From contig DDWT01000012.1 in assembly GCA_002347365.1 (NCBI GenBank), forward strand, positions 134,206 through 198,205: 64,000 bases of DNA, read 5' to 3'. A model generated the notes under the pieces. The model saw nothing but the letters and a program-made list of their open reading frames with translations. It was not told where the DNA came from and searched no databases. This DNA is from Actinobacteria bacterium UBA2279 (GTDB taxonomy: Bacteria; Actinomycetota; Coriobacteriia; Anaerosomatales; Anaerosomataceae). Shown here in pieces: positions 34,213 to 43,394 of the stretch. The position numbers and the translations under genes were made by a program. Within the stretch, counting starts at the first letter, position 1. The number at the start of each line of letters is the position of its first letter.

Positions 34213-35856
34213 GTGGCTGATGCCGCGTGGCTCACGCTGCTTCTGGAGGGTGTCTCGTATCCTGCCGCGCTGTGGTCCGGTGCGTCGCTGCGATTCTGCT
34301 GGACCAACCGCGCGTTCCTCGATCTGATGGACGACCCGCGTCCACAGTGGGACCTGCTCGGCATGCCGATACGCGGGTTTCTCTCGGATACGCCTTCTGC
34401 CGTACGCTTCATCGACGTAGCCTACACCGGACAGGCGATCACCGACCCGGAGTACGAGTACCGTGCGTCGTGGGGTGAGACGACATACTGGCAGCTCAAC
34501 TACCTCCCGGTGCCCGGACGGATCGGCGATCCTTACGATGTCCTGCTCACCGCGGTTGACGTGACCGCCAACGTCAACGAGGGCCGCAGACGTGATGCTG
34601 AGGCGTGCGATCTCCGTCAGGCGATGGGGCTCATCGATACGACCGTGCTGTCGTCTCTGGACGCCGAGGAGATCTTGCAGCGCGTGCTCGTCGAGGCCAC
34701 TGAGGCGCTGAAGGCCGACTGGGGCTGGATCGCGGAGCGAGAGAACGGCTCGTGGGTGTTCCGAAACGTCCACGGCTGGCCCGTGGAGATGATGGGTATC
34801 GCCTTCAAGGAGGACGAGCTGTCCTTGCCCGGACTGGCTGCCAGGGAGCGACGGGTCACCTATGCGGCCGGCATGCGTGAGACCGAGAAGTCCAAGCGCG
34901 ACCTGATGGAACGCCACGACATCGGAGCGTTCGTGATGGTCCCGATCATGGAGCGCGGCGACGTCACCGGCGTCATGGGTTTCTGCTGGGACTCAGAATT
35001 CACTCTGGGCGACGCCCACCTCGAGCTCGCGCGCAAACTCGAGGTGTCCCTGTCGCTTGCGTTGGCCAACGCGCGAGCCTACGAGAACGAACGACGCATC
35101 ACGCGCTCGCTGCAGTCGGCATTCTTCACCGCTCCGCACGCACTTGCGGGCATGGAATTGGGCCACCTCTATCATTCCGCCTCGCGCGGCGCACACGTGG
35201 GCGGCGACTTCTACGACGTGCTGGAGCTCGATGGAGGACAGGTCGGGCTGCTGGTCGGTGAGGTGACGGGTAAGGGCGCGGAAGTCGCTGCACTCACCAC
35301 GCTGGTCAAGAGCTCGATGCGCGCGCAGGCGCTGCGCCTGCCGTCGCCGGGTGTCGTACTCGAGTCGGCGAGCGACATGATGTTGCGAGGCGCCGAGCCG
35401 GACGAGTTTGCGACCGCGTTCTTCGCCACCCTGGATCGCTCCACGGGCCACATGGCGTACTGTTCGGCCGGCCATCCTGCTCCCGTACTCGTGCGCAAAG
35501 GCGAGCGGCCCATACTCCTCGGCGGTTCTCACGGTGTTCTCGGCGGCGGCAGTCGGGGTCGGTACGAGAGCAAACAGGCCGTTCTCGATACCGGAGACCT
35601 GCTCCTGCTCTATACCGACGGGCTGACTGAGGCACACGATCGGCACGGCGAGATCTTCGGGATCGACCGGCTGTTGTCCGTGGTGGACGAATGCTCCGAC
35701 GAGCCGGCAGATGTGATTCCCGAGTCGGTCTTCCTCTCCGCGTTCTCCCACGCCGACGGCCACCTGCAAGACGACATCGCGATCGTCGCGTTGCGTCGCA
35801 CCGAAGGGTTCGGTGGCGGCACGCAAGGCCGACTGGAGCTCTCGCTCGCCGGCTGA
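34213..35856 (+). CDS. PAS-GAF-SpoIIE (PP2C) protein phosphatase
   Basis: RsbU/SpoIIE-type Ser/Thr phosphatase, likely acting on an anti-sigma-factor antagonist. From GTG 34213 (GGAG four bases upstream) it has 547 residues; an alternative ATG at 34183 adds ten. A PAS domain (about 10-130, ALWSGASLRFCWTNRAFLDLM) is followed by GAF (about 150-300, EEILQRVLVEATEALKADWGWIAE) and the phosphatase domain (about 315-530) with metal-binding HVGGDFYDVLEL, LYTDGLTEAHD and LQDDIAIVAL. No anti-sigma or antagonist gene is adjacent. Input signal unknown. Confidence 0.88.
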   Translation: MADAAWLTLLLEGVSYPAALWSGASLRFCWTNRAFLDLMDDPRPQWDLLGMPIRGFLSDTPSAVRFIDVAYTGQAITDPEYEYRASWGETTYWQLNYLPVPGRIGDPYDVLLTAVDVTANVNEGRRRDAEACDLRQAMGLIDTTVLSSLDAEEILQRVLVEATEALKADWGWIAERENGSWVFRNVHGWPVEMMGIAFKEDELSLPGLAARERRVTYAAGMRETEKSKRDLMERHDIGAFVMVPIMERGDVTGVMGFCWDSEFTLGDAHLELARKLEVSLSLALANARAYENERRITRSLQSAFFTAPHALAGMELGHLYHSASRGAHVGGDFYDVLELDGGQVGLLVGEVTGKGAEVAALTTLVKSSMRAQALRLPSPGVVLESASDMMLRGAEPDEFATAFFATLDRSTGHMAYCSAGHPAPVLVRKGERPILLGGSHGVLGGGSRGRYESKQAVLDTGDLLLLYTDGLTEAHDRHGEIFGIDRLLSVVDECSDEPADVIPESVFLSAFSHADGHLQDDIAIVALRRTEGFGGGTQGRLELSLAG

Positions 35857-35894
35857 TCGATGTCGGTTGTCGCACTCGACAGCTCCTACATGCT

Positions 35895-35923
35895 TTGACA
35901 TGCGCTGCGTGGAACCATAGATT
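35895..35923 (+). promoter_or_regulatory. Housekeeping-type promoter for the zinc-ribbon membrane protein gene
   Basis: TTGACA (35895-35900), a 17-base spacer and TAGATT (35918-35923), ending 31 bases before the start codon at 35955. Good sigma-70/SigA consensus. Confidence 0.72.
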
Positions 35924-35954
35924 CATTCCAGGGACTCACCGGGCGAGGAGGCGC

Positions 35955-36917
35955 ATGATGGACTGTCCGAACTGCGGCAAGCCGATAGGGGCGGATCAGG
36001 CGTTCTGCGGTGAGTGTGGAGCTCGTATCGAGGCGCCTGCCCCGCAACCGGTGCCCGAGCCCGTCGCACCGACGCAGGTCATGCCACAACAGCCAGCTCC
36101 GCCAGCTCAACCCGGCCCTCCTGCATACAATGATGCGGCGTATCAGCAGCAATACGCCCAGCACCAATACCAGCAGCAATACGCCCAGCAGCCATACCAA
36201 CAGCAATACGCCCAGCAGCCCTATGTGCAGCAGCCTCCTCGGAAGAAGAAGACGGGTCTGATCATCGCGATAGTCGCCATCGTGCTCGTGGTAGTGATCG
36301 GCGGGGTTGTCGGCGGCATCCTCCTGCTCCGGAGTCTTAACGACAAGTCAGGCACGACTTCGAGCGGGACGTCCACTCAAGAGCCGGCAATCGAGGCTCC
36401 CGCAAGTGACGCCTATCCCACGCCCGAGGCGGCGCTCGCTGCGCTCTTCCCGGCCGATTGGGTGTTCAGTCTGCAGACCGACGATCCCGAGTTCAAGACC
36501 TATTGGGTTGGACCTCCGAACAGCGAGTACACCGACGAGGTCGTGGTCGAGCGCACCGTGGACGGCCAGTGGACCGTGACCGAGGACCTCCCGCTGGACA
36601 CCGGTTTCGACGAGGGGAGCCTGCTACCCGAGGACGAGGCTGTGGCGACCGTCATGAACTTCCTGGACCTCATCATGCAGGACCGTCCGCTCGAGGCCCA
36701 ACGGCTATGCATCCCGCCGTTCTCCGACGACCCGGCGAGCGCCCAGTACTCCAATGGAGACTTCATCGGCTACACGATCGAGGGTGTGACAGCGCAAGAC
36801 GACATGACGTTCTGGGTCCATACCGCAGAAGAGTGGCGTTGGGGTGTGGATGAGTTCGAATACTATGTCGTGCCGACAGAACTCGGCTACTACATCTCTG
36901 AAGCGCGCCCCTACTAG
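35955..36917 (+). CDS. Zinc-ribbon, QQYAQ-repeat, single-pass membrane protein
   Basis: 320 residues from ATG 35955 (a second ATG follows at once) after GCGAGGAGG. An N-terminal zinc ribbon (CPNCGKPIGADQAFCGECGARIE) is cytoplasmic. A Pro/Gln/Tyr-rich linker has five or so QQYAQ-type repeats (about 60-100). Basic residues RKKK precede one membrane helix (TGLIIAIVAIVLVVVIGGVVGGILLL), and about 185 residues lie outside (TPEAALAALFPADWVFSLQ). This layout is common in actinobacterial zinc-ribbon membrane proteins of unknown role. The CAGCAGCAATACGCC repeats are present in the DNA at 36148-36220. Confidence 0.8.
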   Translation: MMDCPNCGKPIGADQAFCGECGARIEAPAPQPVPEPVAPTQVMPQQPAPPAQPGPPAYNDAAYQQQYAQHQYQQQYAQQPYQQQYAQQPYVQQPPRKKKTGLIIAIVAIVLVVVIGGVVGGILLLRSLNDKSGTTSSGTSTQEPAIEAPASDAYPTPEAALAALFPADWVFSLQTDDPEFKTYWVGPPNSEYTDEVVVERTVDGQWTVTEDLPLDTGFDEGSLLPEDEAVATVMNFLDLIMQDRPLEAQRLCIPPFSDDPASAQYSNGDFIGYTIEGVTAQDDMTFWVHTAEEWRWGVDEFEYYVVPTELGYYISEARPY

Positions 36918-37630
36918 CGCCGCGAGGGCTGGGAGCCGGGCTTCTCGAGTATGCGCCGCGCGTAGTTCATCCCGTACGCGGGTGCGGGGTGCAGACTCTT
37001 GGTCGTGTGCCAGTGTTTGCCCTTTTCGTAGTACTCGGCCATGCCCTTGAGCGCGAGCGCCAGGTACGCGCGCTCGAGAACCGGCAGGGTAGCCATCAGG
37101 TACTCGAGATAGAGCAGTACGGAGCCCTGTACATCGGCGTCGTCGGGTTCTTCGGGCTTCGAGGCCTTGCTCTTGTAGTCACGCGGACCCAAGCGGAACA
37201 GCTCGGCACCGTAGACGCGCGCGTCTACGGCATCCTCGCCGGCAAGACTCCAACCGTGCCCCACCACGGGCGCCGGTCCCTCTGCCGCCGCGATCATTGC
37301 TTCAACCGATTCGTTCACCATGTCGAACAGCTCGTTTGCGGTATCGCGGAAGCTGAGAAAGAACATCATGCGCGCGTAGTACATCAGAAACTGCAGAATG
37401 GTGTGGTACGCGGACTCTTGCCGCGTGTCGGAGAGTGTCCAGGTCTCGACGGTCCCGGTGTTGTCCGGTCCCACCGCGACGCGAGCGGTTGCCACGAGTT
37501 CTCTTGCCGAGAAGAGTCCGCCGAGCGCCATTCCCTCACCCCGTTCTACGCGCGTGTCGTCATATGCCGGTGCTTGGCCGGATGCATCACAGACTACCAT
37601 CACACCGGCGGCATCTGCGTCATCCGGCAT
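36914..37630 (-). CDS. Hypothetical protein coupled to UBP zinc-finger gene
   Basis: 238 residues from ATG 37630, which overlaps the end of the UBP-finger gene by 11 bases. Soluble; an N-terminal beta-rich part (MVVCDASGQAPAYDDTRVERGEGMALG, ARVAVGPDNTGTVETWTLSD) leads to a helical region (TILQFLMYYARMMFFLSFRDTANELFDMVNESVEAMIAAAEGP, LPVLERAYLALALKGMAEYYEKGKHWHTT). I do not recognise the family. Its stop overlaps that of the rightward zinc-ribbon gene by 4 bases. Overlap with the upstream frame indicates the two products are made together. Confidence 0.62.
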   Translation of the reverse strand: MPDDADAAGVMVVCDASGQAPAYDDTRVERGEGMALGGLFSARELVATARVAVGPDNTGTVETWTLSDTRQESAYHTILQFLMYYARMMFFLSFRDTANELFDMVNESVEAMIAAAEGPAPVVGHGWSLAGEDAVDARVYGAELFRLGPRDYKSKASKPEEPDDADVQGSVLLYLEYLMATLPVLERAYLALALKGMAEYYEKGKHWHTTKSLHPAPAYGMNYARRILEKPGSQPSRR

Positions 37631-37883
37631 CGATGTAGTCGTCGTCCTCGTAGCACCACAGCCAGTCTTGTGCACCGCTCGCAGGTCCGATCACTGAATG
37701 GCCCGTCTCGTGGAAATGAGCGCGGGCATGACGATTCTTCGATGAGTCGCAGCATCCTACGTGGCCGCACGTCTTGCAGACGCGCAGTTGGACCCATGCA
37801 TCACCGAGCTCCGCGCACTCCTTGCACACCTGCGTTTCGGCGGCCAGATGCGGATCGACATGTTCCATATGGGAACATCTCAT
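37620..37883 (-). CDS. UBP-type zinc-finger protein
   Basis: 87 residues from ATG 37883 (MRCSHMEHV), preceded by GAGGAC. Ligands follow the ZnF-UBP order: CSH near the start, VCKECAELG, LRVCKTCGHVGCCDSS, then H-x3-H-type KNRHARAHFHETGHSVI. In eukaryotes this finger in deubiquitinases and HDAC6 binds the C-terminal Gly-Gly of ubiquitin; standalone bacterial versions occur in Actinobacteria and their ligand is unknown. The gene overlaps the following one by 11 bases. Confidence 0.85.
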   Translation of the reverse strand: MRCSHMEHVDPHLAAETQVCKECAELGDAWVQLRVCKTCGHVGCCDSSKNRHARAHFHETGHSVIGPASGAQDWLWCYEDDDYIDAG

Positions 37884-38023
37884 GTGTCCTCGCTCTCGTT
37901 GTTGAGTGCAGTCGCACCAGTAGATACCCATGCGTCGCGTCCGCAGCTCATGCGTGGCGCCGACCAGGGTGACCACGGTGTATGCTGGATTCTCTGAGTT
38001 GTCGGATGCCGCGAGGTATGGAA

Positions 38024-38743
38024 ATGAACACCGCCAGTGACGCACCCCTGTTGCGCTTGCGCGATGTCGTCAAGGTCTACGACACCGGCGAGATCCCGTT
38101 CACCGCGCTGAGGGGGATCGACCTGGACGTCCGCACCGGCGAATTCGTCGGCATCATCGGCAAGTCGGGCAGCGGCAAGACCACCCTCATCAACATGATC
38201 ACCGGAATCGACCATCCGACGAGTGGCGAGGTCATGATCGACGGCACGCCGGTGCACCAACTCAATGAGAACCAGCTCGCGCGCTGGCGCGGTCGTACCA
38301 TCGGCGTCGTGTTCCAGTTCTTCCAGCTGCTGCCCACACTGACGATTCTTGAGAACGTGATCCTCCCCATGGATTTCTGTGCGATGTACTCGCCACGGGA
38401 GCGGGTCGAGCGTGCGATGGACCTGCTCGAGCAGGTGGAGCTTGCCGACCAGGCGCACAAGCTCCCGGCAGCGCTGTCGGGAGGCCAGCAACAGCGGGCT
38501 GCGATCGCGCGAGCTCTCGCGAACGATCCCCCGATCCTTGCCGCCGATGAGCCCACCGGCAACCTGGACTCCAAGACCGCCGATGCGGTCTTCGGTCTGT
38601 TCGAGCGGCTCGTGGAGCAGCACAAGACCATCATCATGGTCACACACGACAACGACCTCGCTTCTCGCGTACGCCGGGCACTCCACGTGGTTGACGGGGA
38701 GATAGCCGAGGAGCACGTTCATCGCCCGCGTCACGGAGCGTAG
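38024..38743 (+). CDS. ABC transporter ATP-binding protein (MacB/LolD type)
   Basis: 239 residues from ATG 38024 (GAGGT six bases upstream; ATG 38018 is an alternative). Walker A GKSGSGKTTLINMITG, Q-loop VFQFFQLLPTLTILENV, signature LSGGQQQRAAIARAL, Walker B ILAADEPTGNLDS and the switch histidine VTHDNDLA are all present. These mark the MacB/LolD/FtsE class that powers FtsX-type permeases in export or envelope work rather than import. The permease gene follows after 2 bases. Confidence 0.93.
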   Translation: MNTASDAPLLRLRDVVKVYDTGEIPFTALRGIDLDVRTGEFVGIIGKSGSGKTTLINMITGIDHPTSGEVMIDGTPVHQLNENQLARWRGRTIGVVFQFFQLLPTLTILENVILPMDFCAMYSPRERVERAMDLLEQVELADQAHKLPAALSGGQQQRAAIARALANDPPILAADEPTGNLDSKTADAVFGLFERLVEQHKTIIMVTHDNDLASRVRRALHVVDGEIAEEHVHRPRHGA

Positions 38744-38745
38744 TG

Positions 38746-41133
38746 ATGGTACCGCCACGCTGGAGGAAGGTCGGTCGCGACCTGACGAGTCACCGGTTCC
38801 GTACGGCGCTCGTCGCGGTCTCGATCGCCATCGGCATCTTCGCCGTGGGCGTCGTCATGGGTGGCCGCGAGATCCTGGTGCGCGAGTTCGACAGCGATTT
38901 CGCTGCCGCTGCCGCTCCAGGCGCGACGTTTTACACCGGACCCATCGATGATGCGGTCGTGACCAGAGCGGTGTCGCATCCTGATGTCGCAGCTGCCGAG
39001 GGACGACACGAGGTCGACCTGCGCTACCGCTGGCGGGGCTCGGCGGACCCTGGGACGCTCTCCATCGTAGCGATGCGGGATTACGAGCACATCACGGTGC
39101 AACGGATCGTGCCCGACCAGGTCACGCACTGGCCGCTGCGCCGTGGCGAGATCGCGCTCGAAGGCTCGGCACTGCAGGTCGGTGACTATCGCGTGGGTGA
39201 TGTGCTCGAGGTGGAGACTGCTGACGGTTCGCGCGTCTCGCTCACGGTGGCGGGGTTCGTCCATGACATCAATGCCATCCCGGCGCAGTTCGTCGGTGCC
39301 GAGACGGGCTTCATCTCCTTCGACACTCTCGTCGACATAGAGGAGCCGGAGTTCTACAACCGTCTGGAGATCAGGTTCGAGCGCACCGGGATGGATCGCG
39401 AGGCGGCGTCGAGACTTGCGGCAGACATCCGCTCGGACGTGCTGGAGACACGCGGGGTGACGGTCTACGGGACGGCGGTGCCCGAACCCGGCAGTCACTT
39501 CCTCGGCGACATCTTCAAGGCGGTCTCGCTGCTCTTGCTCGCTCTGGGCGTGCTGAGCCTCGGACTGTCGGGCTTCCTTGTCGTCAATACCGTATCCGCG
39601 ATCATGGCCCAGCAGGTACGGCAGGTGGGCATCATGAAGGCCGTGGGTGGCCGAGCTGGACAGATCATGCGCATGTACCTTGCCACCGTGGCCGCGTACG
39701 GAGTGCTCGCGGTCATCATCGGGCTACCCTCAGCGGCCTACGCCGGGCGCCGGTTCACCGAGTTTGCAGCAGGCATCTTGAACTTCCGCGTCTCGTCGTA
39801 CCAGCCGCCTACCTGGGTGACGTTGCTGGAGATCGGCGTGGGGCTTGTCGTGCCGCTTCTGGCTGCGATCGTGCCGGTTCGCATGGGTGCGCGCATGAGC
39901 GTCGTTCGCGCGCTCAACTCCACAGGCATGTCCACCGCCTCGTTCGGTCATGGTCTCGGTGACCGGCTGTTAGGCCTCGTGCGCGGACTGCCCCGGCCGG
40001 TTGCGCTCTCCATCCGCAACACGTTCTTGCGCAAGGGCCGCCTGGCGCTCACCCTTGCGACCTTGACACTCGCCGCGGCCGTTGTGATGTCCGTGGTCAG
40101 CGTGCAGGCGTCCATCAACCGTACGATCGAGAATCTGGAATCGTGGTGGAACTACGACGCCCAGTTGGTCTTGGGCCAGACGACGGATGCCGCCGCGCTG
40201 GAACGCACGGTGGCCGACGTGCGAGAAGTCGCGGCTGTAGAGACTTGGTCCGGCCAGCCGGTGGTCTATCTCAGGCCGGACGGCACGGAGAACGAGAGCC
40301 TGTACCTCGTCGGTCTGCCCCACGACACGACCTTCGTCCGTCCGCGCCTCGTGGCCGGGCGATGGCTTGAGGCGGGCGACACCGATGCTGTCGTGGTCAA
40401 CACGGATGTGGTCAACGACGAGGCCGCTATCTCCCTCGGACAGCGGTTCACTCTCACCGTCATGGGTGAGGATCGGTCATGGCGCGTTGTGGGCGTCGTG
40501 AGTGGCCAGCTCAGCGGACCCGCGATCTACGCGGATCGCGACAGCCTCGGCCACATCATCGGCGACAGGGGAGTCAACCGTGTGCTCGTGCAAACCGAGG
40601 ATCACTCGTCCGGCGCGCAGCAGGCCGCCATGGAGGCAGCCGAGGTGAGACTTGATGAAGCAGGCTATCAGGTAGTCAGCACTCGAACGCAGAGTGGTCT
40701 GTCGGCGACGATCGCGGAGCAACTCGGCATCCTGGTGACCTTCCTCGTCATCATGGCCGTGTTGCTCGCGGCGGTCGGTGTCATCGGGCTGACCGGCACC
40801 ATGACTCTCAACGTGCTTGAGAGCACGCGCGAGATCGGGGTCATGCGTGCTATCGGAGCTCAGCACAGATCGATCTATCAGATATTCATGAGCGAAGGCC
40901 TCGTCGTTGGCGTGATGAGCTGGGGTTTAGGCGCGATGCTCTCGTTCCCGATGAGTTGGGCGCTGACCAACGCGCTTGCAGTCGCGACCGGCATTCCTCT
41001 GGCTTACCGATACTCGTGGGCGGGCGTTGGAGGTACCCTCGCGGTCATGGCACTCGTCTCTGTGTTCGCGAGCGTGCTGCCCGCATTCCGTGCCTCACAG
41101 GTGAGCGTTCGCGACGCCATCGCCTACGAGTAG
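38746..41133 (+). CDS. ABC transporter permease, FtsX/MacB type
   Basis: 795 residues from ATG 38746 (GGAG seven bases upstream). Two FtsX units: TM1 (RTALVAVSIAIGIFAVGVVM) followed by an extracytoplasmic MacB-PCD-like domain (about 45-240), then three helices (about 255-400); a second set starts near residue 425 (RKGRLALTLATLTLAAAVVMS) with a second external domain and three helices near the end (QLGILVTFLVIMAVLLAAVGVIGLTG, ESTREIGVMRAIGAQHRSIYQIF, ending ASQVSVRDAIAYE). It exports lipids, peptides or drugs, or works mechanically on the envelope; the substrate cannot be told. Pairs with the ATPase upstream. Confidence 0.9.
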   Translation: MVPPRWRKVGRDLTSHRFRTALVAVSIAIGIFAVGVVMGGREILVREFDSDFAAAAAPGATFYTGPIDDAVVTRAVSHPDVAAAEGRHEVDLRYRWRGSADPGTLSIVAMRDYEHITVQRIVPDQVTHWPLRRGEIALEGSALQVGDYRVGDVLEVETADGSRVSLTVAGFVHDINAIPAQFVGAETGFISFDTLVDIEEPEFYNRLEIRFERTGMDREAASRLAADIRSDVLETRGVTVYGTAVPEPGSHFLGDIFKAVSLLLLALGVLSLGLSGFLVVNTVSAIMAQQVRQVGIMKAVGGRAGQIMRMYLATVAAYGVLAVIIGLPSAAYAGRRFTEFAAGILNFRVSSYQPPTWVTLLEIGVGLVVPLLAAIVPVRMGARMSVVRALNSTGMSTASFGHGLGDRLLGLVRGLPRPVALSIRNTFLRKGRLALTLATLTLAAAVVMSVVSVQASINRTIENLESWWNYDAQLVLGQTTDAAALERTVADVREVAAVETWSGQPVVYLRPDGTENESLYLVGLPHDTTFVRPRLVAGRWLEAGDTDAVVVNTDVVNDEAAISLGQRFTLTVMGEDRSWRVVGVVSGQLSGPAIYADRDSLGHIIGDRGVNRVLVQTEDHSSGAQQAAMEAAEVRLDEAGYQVVSTRTQSGLSATIAEQLGILVTFLVIMAVLLAAVGVIGLTGTMTLNVLESTREIGVMRAIGAQHRSIYQIFMSEGLVVGVMSWGLGAMLSFPMSWALTNALAVATGIPLAYRYSWAGVGGTLAVMALVSVFASVLPAFRASQVSVRDAIAYE

Positions 41134-41227
41134 CCCGACCGTTCTGCGGCACGAGGCAGGTTTGTGCCACAATATCGGGTGCCGGGACACCCGGAGCCGG
41201 TGAGTGGAGATGGCCGAGGAGCGACGT

Positions 41228-41356
41228 ATGGATGTCATTCGATTCCACAGTCCGTACCGTCACTGGGTCGTGGGTATTCTCTCTGAACTCGCGATCTTCA
41301 TGGGCTTCATGGCGTTCGTGGGATTGATAGCCTACATCGTGACACTGGTCGGCTAG
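41228..41356 (+). CDS. 42-residue membrane protein just upstream of trkH
   Basis: ATG 41228 lies 7-8 bases after GAGGAG, and the frame ends at TAG 41356, 8 bases before the trkH start. The product is MDVIRFHSPYRHWVVGILS... with a hydrophobic helix of about 23 residues (ELAIFMGFMAFVGLIAYIVTL). Size, site strength and spacing argue for a real gene co-translated with TrkH. Potassium systems have small single-helix subunits elsewhere (KdpF, 29 residues), but no relation in sequence is claimed. I do not know a family for it. Confidence 0.62.
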   Translation: MDVIRFHSPYRHWVVGILSELAIFMGFMAFVGLIAYIVTLVG

Positions 41357-41364
41357 GCGATCGC

Positions 41365-42888
41365 ATGTGGGTCACACTCGAACGCAGGGACGTACGCACG
41401 ATCGCCCACTACACCGGGCTGCTGATCGTCGGCATCGGTCTGGCGATGACTATTCCGCTCGTCACGGCGCTGTCTCTGAAGGAGTGGGACCCCGCGCTGG
41501 ACTATCTTATGGGCATGGGGATCTCATGCGCCGTGGGAATGGCGCTAGCCTTGCTTTCTCCGCCGAACACGCCGCTCAATCGGTCGAACGCCCTCATCGT
41601 GACGGCGCTGGCATGGCTCGCCGCATCTCTTGCTGCCGCACTTCCCCTGGCATTCTCGGGCAACTACGGCAGCTACCTGGATGCCCTTTTCGACGCCATG
41701 TCGGGACTGACCACCTCAGGACTCACTCTCGTGCAGGATCTGGATCACCTTGCGCTCTCACACAACATGTGGCGCCACTTCACACATCTCATCGGCGGAC
41801 AGGGCATCGTGGTGGCGGCCGTCTCGATCGCCATCGGGTTGCGGGGTGGCGCCATGTCGCTCTATATCGCCGAAGGCAGGGATGAGAAGATCTTGCCGAA
41901 TGTGGTGCACACCACACGGTTCATCTGGTTCGTCACGGCAGTCTATGTGGTGCTGGGAACGGTGGCACTGTCGGTGGTGAACCTCACGTTGGGAATGGAG
42001 CCGGTCCGCTCCGGTCTTCACGCGTTCTGGGCCACGATCGCCACCTATGACACTGGTGGGTTCGGACCCCAGTCGATGAACGCCTTGTACTATCACAGCT
42101 GGGTGTTCGAGTTCGTCACCGTCATCCTCATGATCGGCGGTACCCTCAACTTCAATCTGCATGCTGATGTCTGGCGGGGAGACCGTGGTGAGCTGTTCAA
42201 GAACATCGAAGCGCGGGCGTGGAGCGCCAACGTGGTGGTGCTCGTGATCTTCTCGACGCTAGGCCTGGCTGCGACCAAGGCGTTCAACGGTATGCCTGAG
42301 ATCCTGCGCAAAGGTGTGTACCATATCTTCTCGGCCAACACCGGCACCGGCCATCAGACGCTCTACGCCGCTCAATGGGCGCGTGACTACGGCGGACTTG
42401 CGATGGGTGCGGTCATTCTCGCGATGGCGTTCGGCGGCATGGCCTCGTCGACCGCCGGCGGGATCAAAGCGCTTCGCCTCGGCGTGATCGCGAAAGGCGT
42501 CGTGTGGCGGGTCCGCGAATCGCTTGCGCCGCCCTCGGCCGTCATCAAGGAACACTTCCACCATCTGGACGACCGTGAGCTCAGCGTGACTCTGCTCAAC
42601 AGCGCGCTCATGGTGTTCGTACTCTACATGGTCACGTACATCACCGGGGCTTTCATCGGCGCCGCGTATGGCTATCCGATCGGCGAATCCCTGTTCGAGT
42701 CCGTCTCGGCTGCGGCGAACGTCGGCTTGTCCACGGGCATCACCAATCCGGCGATGCCCGCCGGTCTGAAGATCGTCTACATCCTGCAGATGTGGGCGGG
42801 GCGTCTTGAGTTCGTCGCATTGCTCGCGCTGTTCGCTTCGGTAGCCATCTCTCTGGGACGCCGACGTTCCGGGAGGCGATCAGCATGA
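41365..42888 (+). CDS. trkH: TrkH/KtrB-type potassium uptake channel protein
   Basis: 507 residues, with about ten membrane helices in four M1-P-M2 repeats. Selectivity loops are visible in DAMSGLTTSGLTLV, ATIATYDTGGFGPQ, FSANTGTGHQTL and SAAANVGLSTGIT. The family mediates K+ or Na+/K+ uptake and normally requires a cytoplasmic TrkA/KtrA ring; no trkA is present in the window. It overlaps the next gene by 4 bases (ATGA). The tiny membrane protein upstream is probably in the same operon. Confidence 0.92.
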   Translation: MWVTLERRDVRTIAHYTGLLIVGIGLAMTIPLVTALSLKEWDPALDYLMGMGISCAVGMALALLSPPNTPLNRSNALIVTALAWLAASLAAALPLAFSGNYGSYLDALFDAMSGLTTSGLTLVQDLDHLALSHNMWRHFTHLIGGQGIVVAAVSIAIGLRGGAMSLYIAEGRDEKILPNVVHTTRFIWFVTAVYVVLGTVALSVVNLTLGMEPVRSGLHAFWATIATYDTGGFGPQSMNALYYHSWVFEFVTVILMIGGTLNFNLHADVWRGDRGELFKNIEARAWSANVVVLVIFSTLGLAATKAFNGMPEILRKGVYHIFSANTGTGHQTLYAAQWARDYGGLAMGAVILAMAFGGMASSTAGGIKALRLGVIAKGVVWRVRESLAPPSAVIKEHFHHLDDRELSVTLLNSALMVFVLYMVTYITGAFIGAAYGYPIGESLFESVSAAANVGLSTGITNPAMPAGLKIVYILQMWAGRLEFVALLALFASVAISLGRRRSGRRSA

Positions 42889-43394
42889 GACGCTTGTTTG
42901 TGCCGCTGCTGGTATTCACTATCGCGATGCTCATGCCCGTGTCCGCATCGGGTGCGGGCACCATTGTCGACGTCACGCCCGCCGGGCTCGCCTCGCTTGC
43001 CCAGGACCTCGATGGCGCCACAGTCCGGTTCTCAGGCGAAGTGGTCAGCGAGGCACTTCGTGCGGACGAAGGACACGTGTGGCTCAACATGCTGGGTGAT
43101 GGCGTGGCGATGGGTGTCTACCTGCCTTCCGAGATGGCCGAGATGGTCAAGACGTTTGGCAGCTATGCACGCGGAGGGGACGTGGTCGAGGTGGTCGGCG
43201 TGTATCACGAGGCATGCGATGAACACGGTGGCGACATGGACGTGCACGCTGTCGAGCTCTTGCTGGTCGAGCCTGGAGCGGAGCGAGAGCATGACTTGCA
43301 TCTGTGGAAGGGCGTCATCGGAGTTGCCGGCCTGGTCGTCGCACTCGTCCTCTCCCGAGAGCTCCGGCGCGACCGCGATGCGGTGGCCGCGTGA
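42885..43394 (+). CDS. Membrane-anchored OB-fold-like protein, unknown function
   Basis: 169 residues. A signal peptide (RRLFVPLLVFTIAMLMPVSASGA) leads to an OB-like beta domain (about 28-130; LDGATVRFSGEVVSEALRADEGHVWLNMLGDGVAMGVYLP, GDVVEVVGVYHEAC), then a C-terminal membrane helix (VIGVAGLVVALVLS) and basic RELRRDRD. The fold recalls cytochrome-c-maturation CcmE or other extracytoplasmic OB domains, but no heme histidine motif is clear. Its start overlaps trkH (ATGA) and its stop overlaps the aldolase gene (GTGA), so the three are translationally linked. Confidence 0.65.
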   Translation: MRRLFVPLLVFTIAMLMPVSASGAGTIVDVTPAGLASLAQDLDGATVRFSGEVVSEALRADEGHVWLNMLGDGVAMGVYLPSEMAEMVKTFGSYARGGDVVEVVGVYHEACDEHGGDMDVHAVELLLVEPGAEREHDLHLWKGVIGVAGLVVALVLSRELRRDRDAVAA

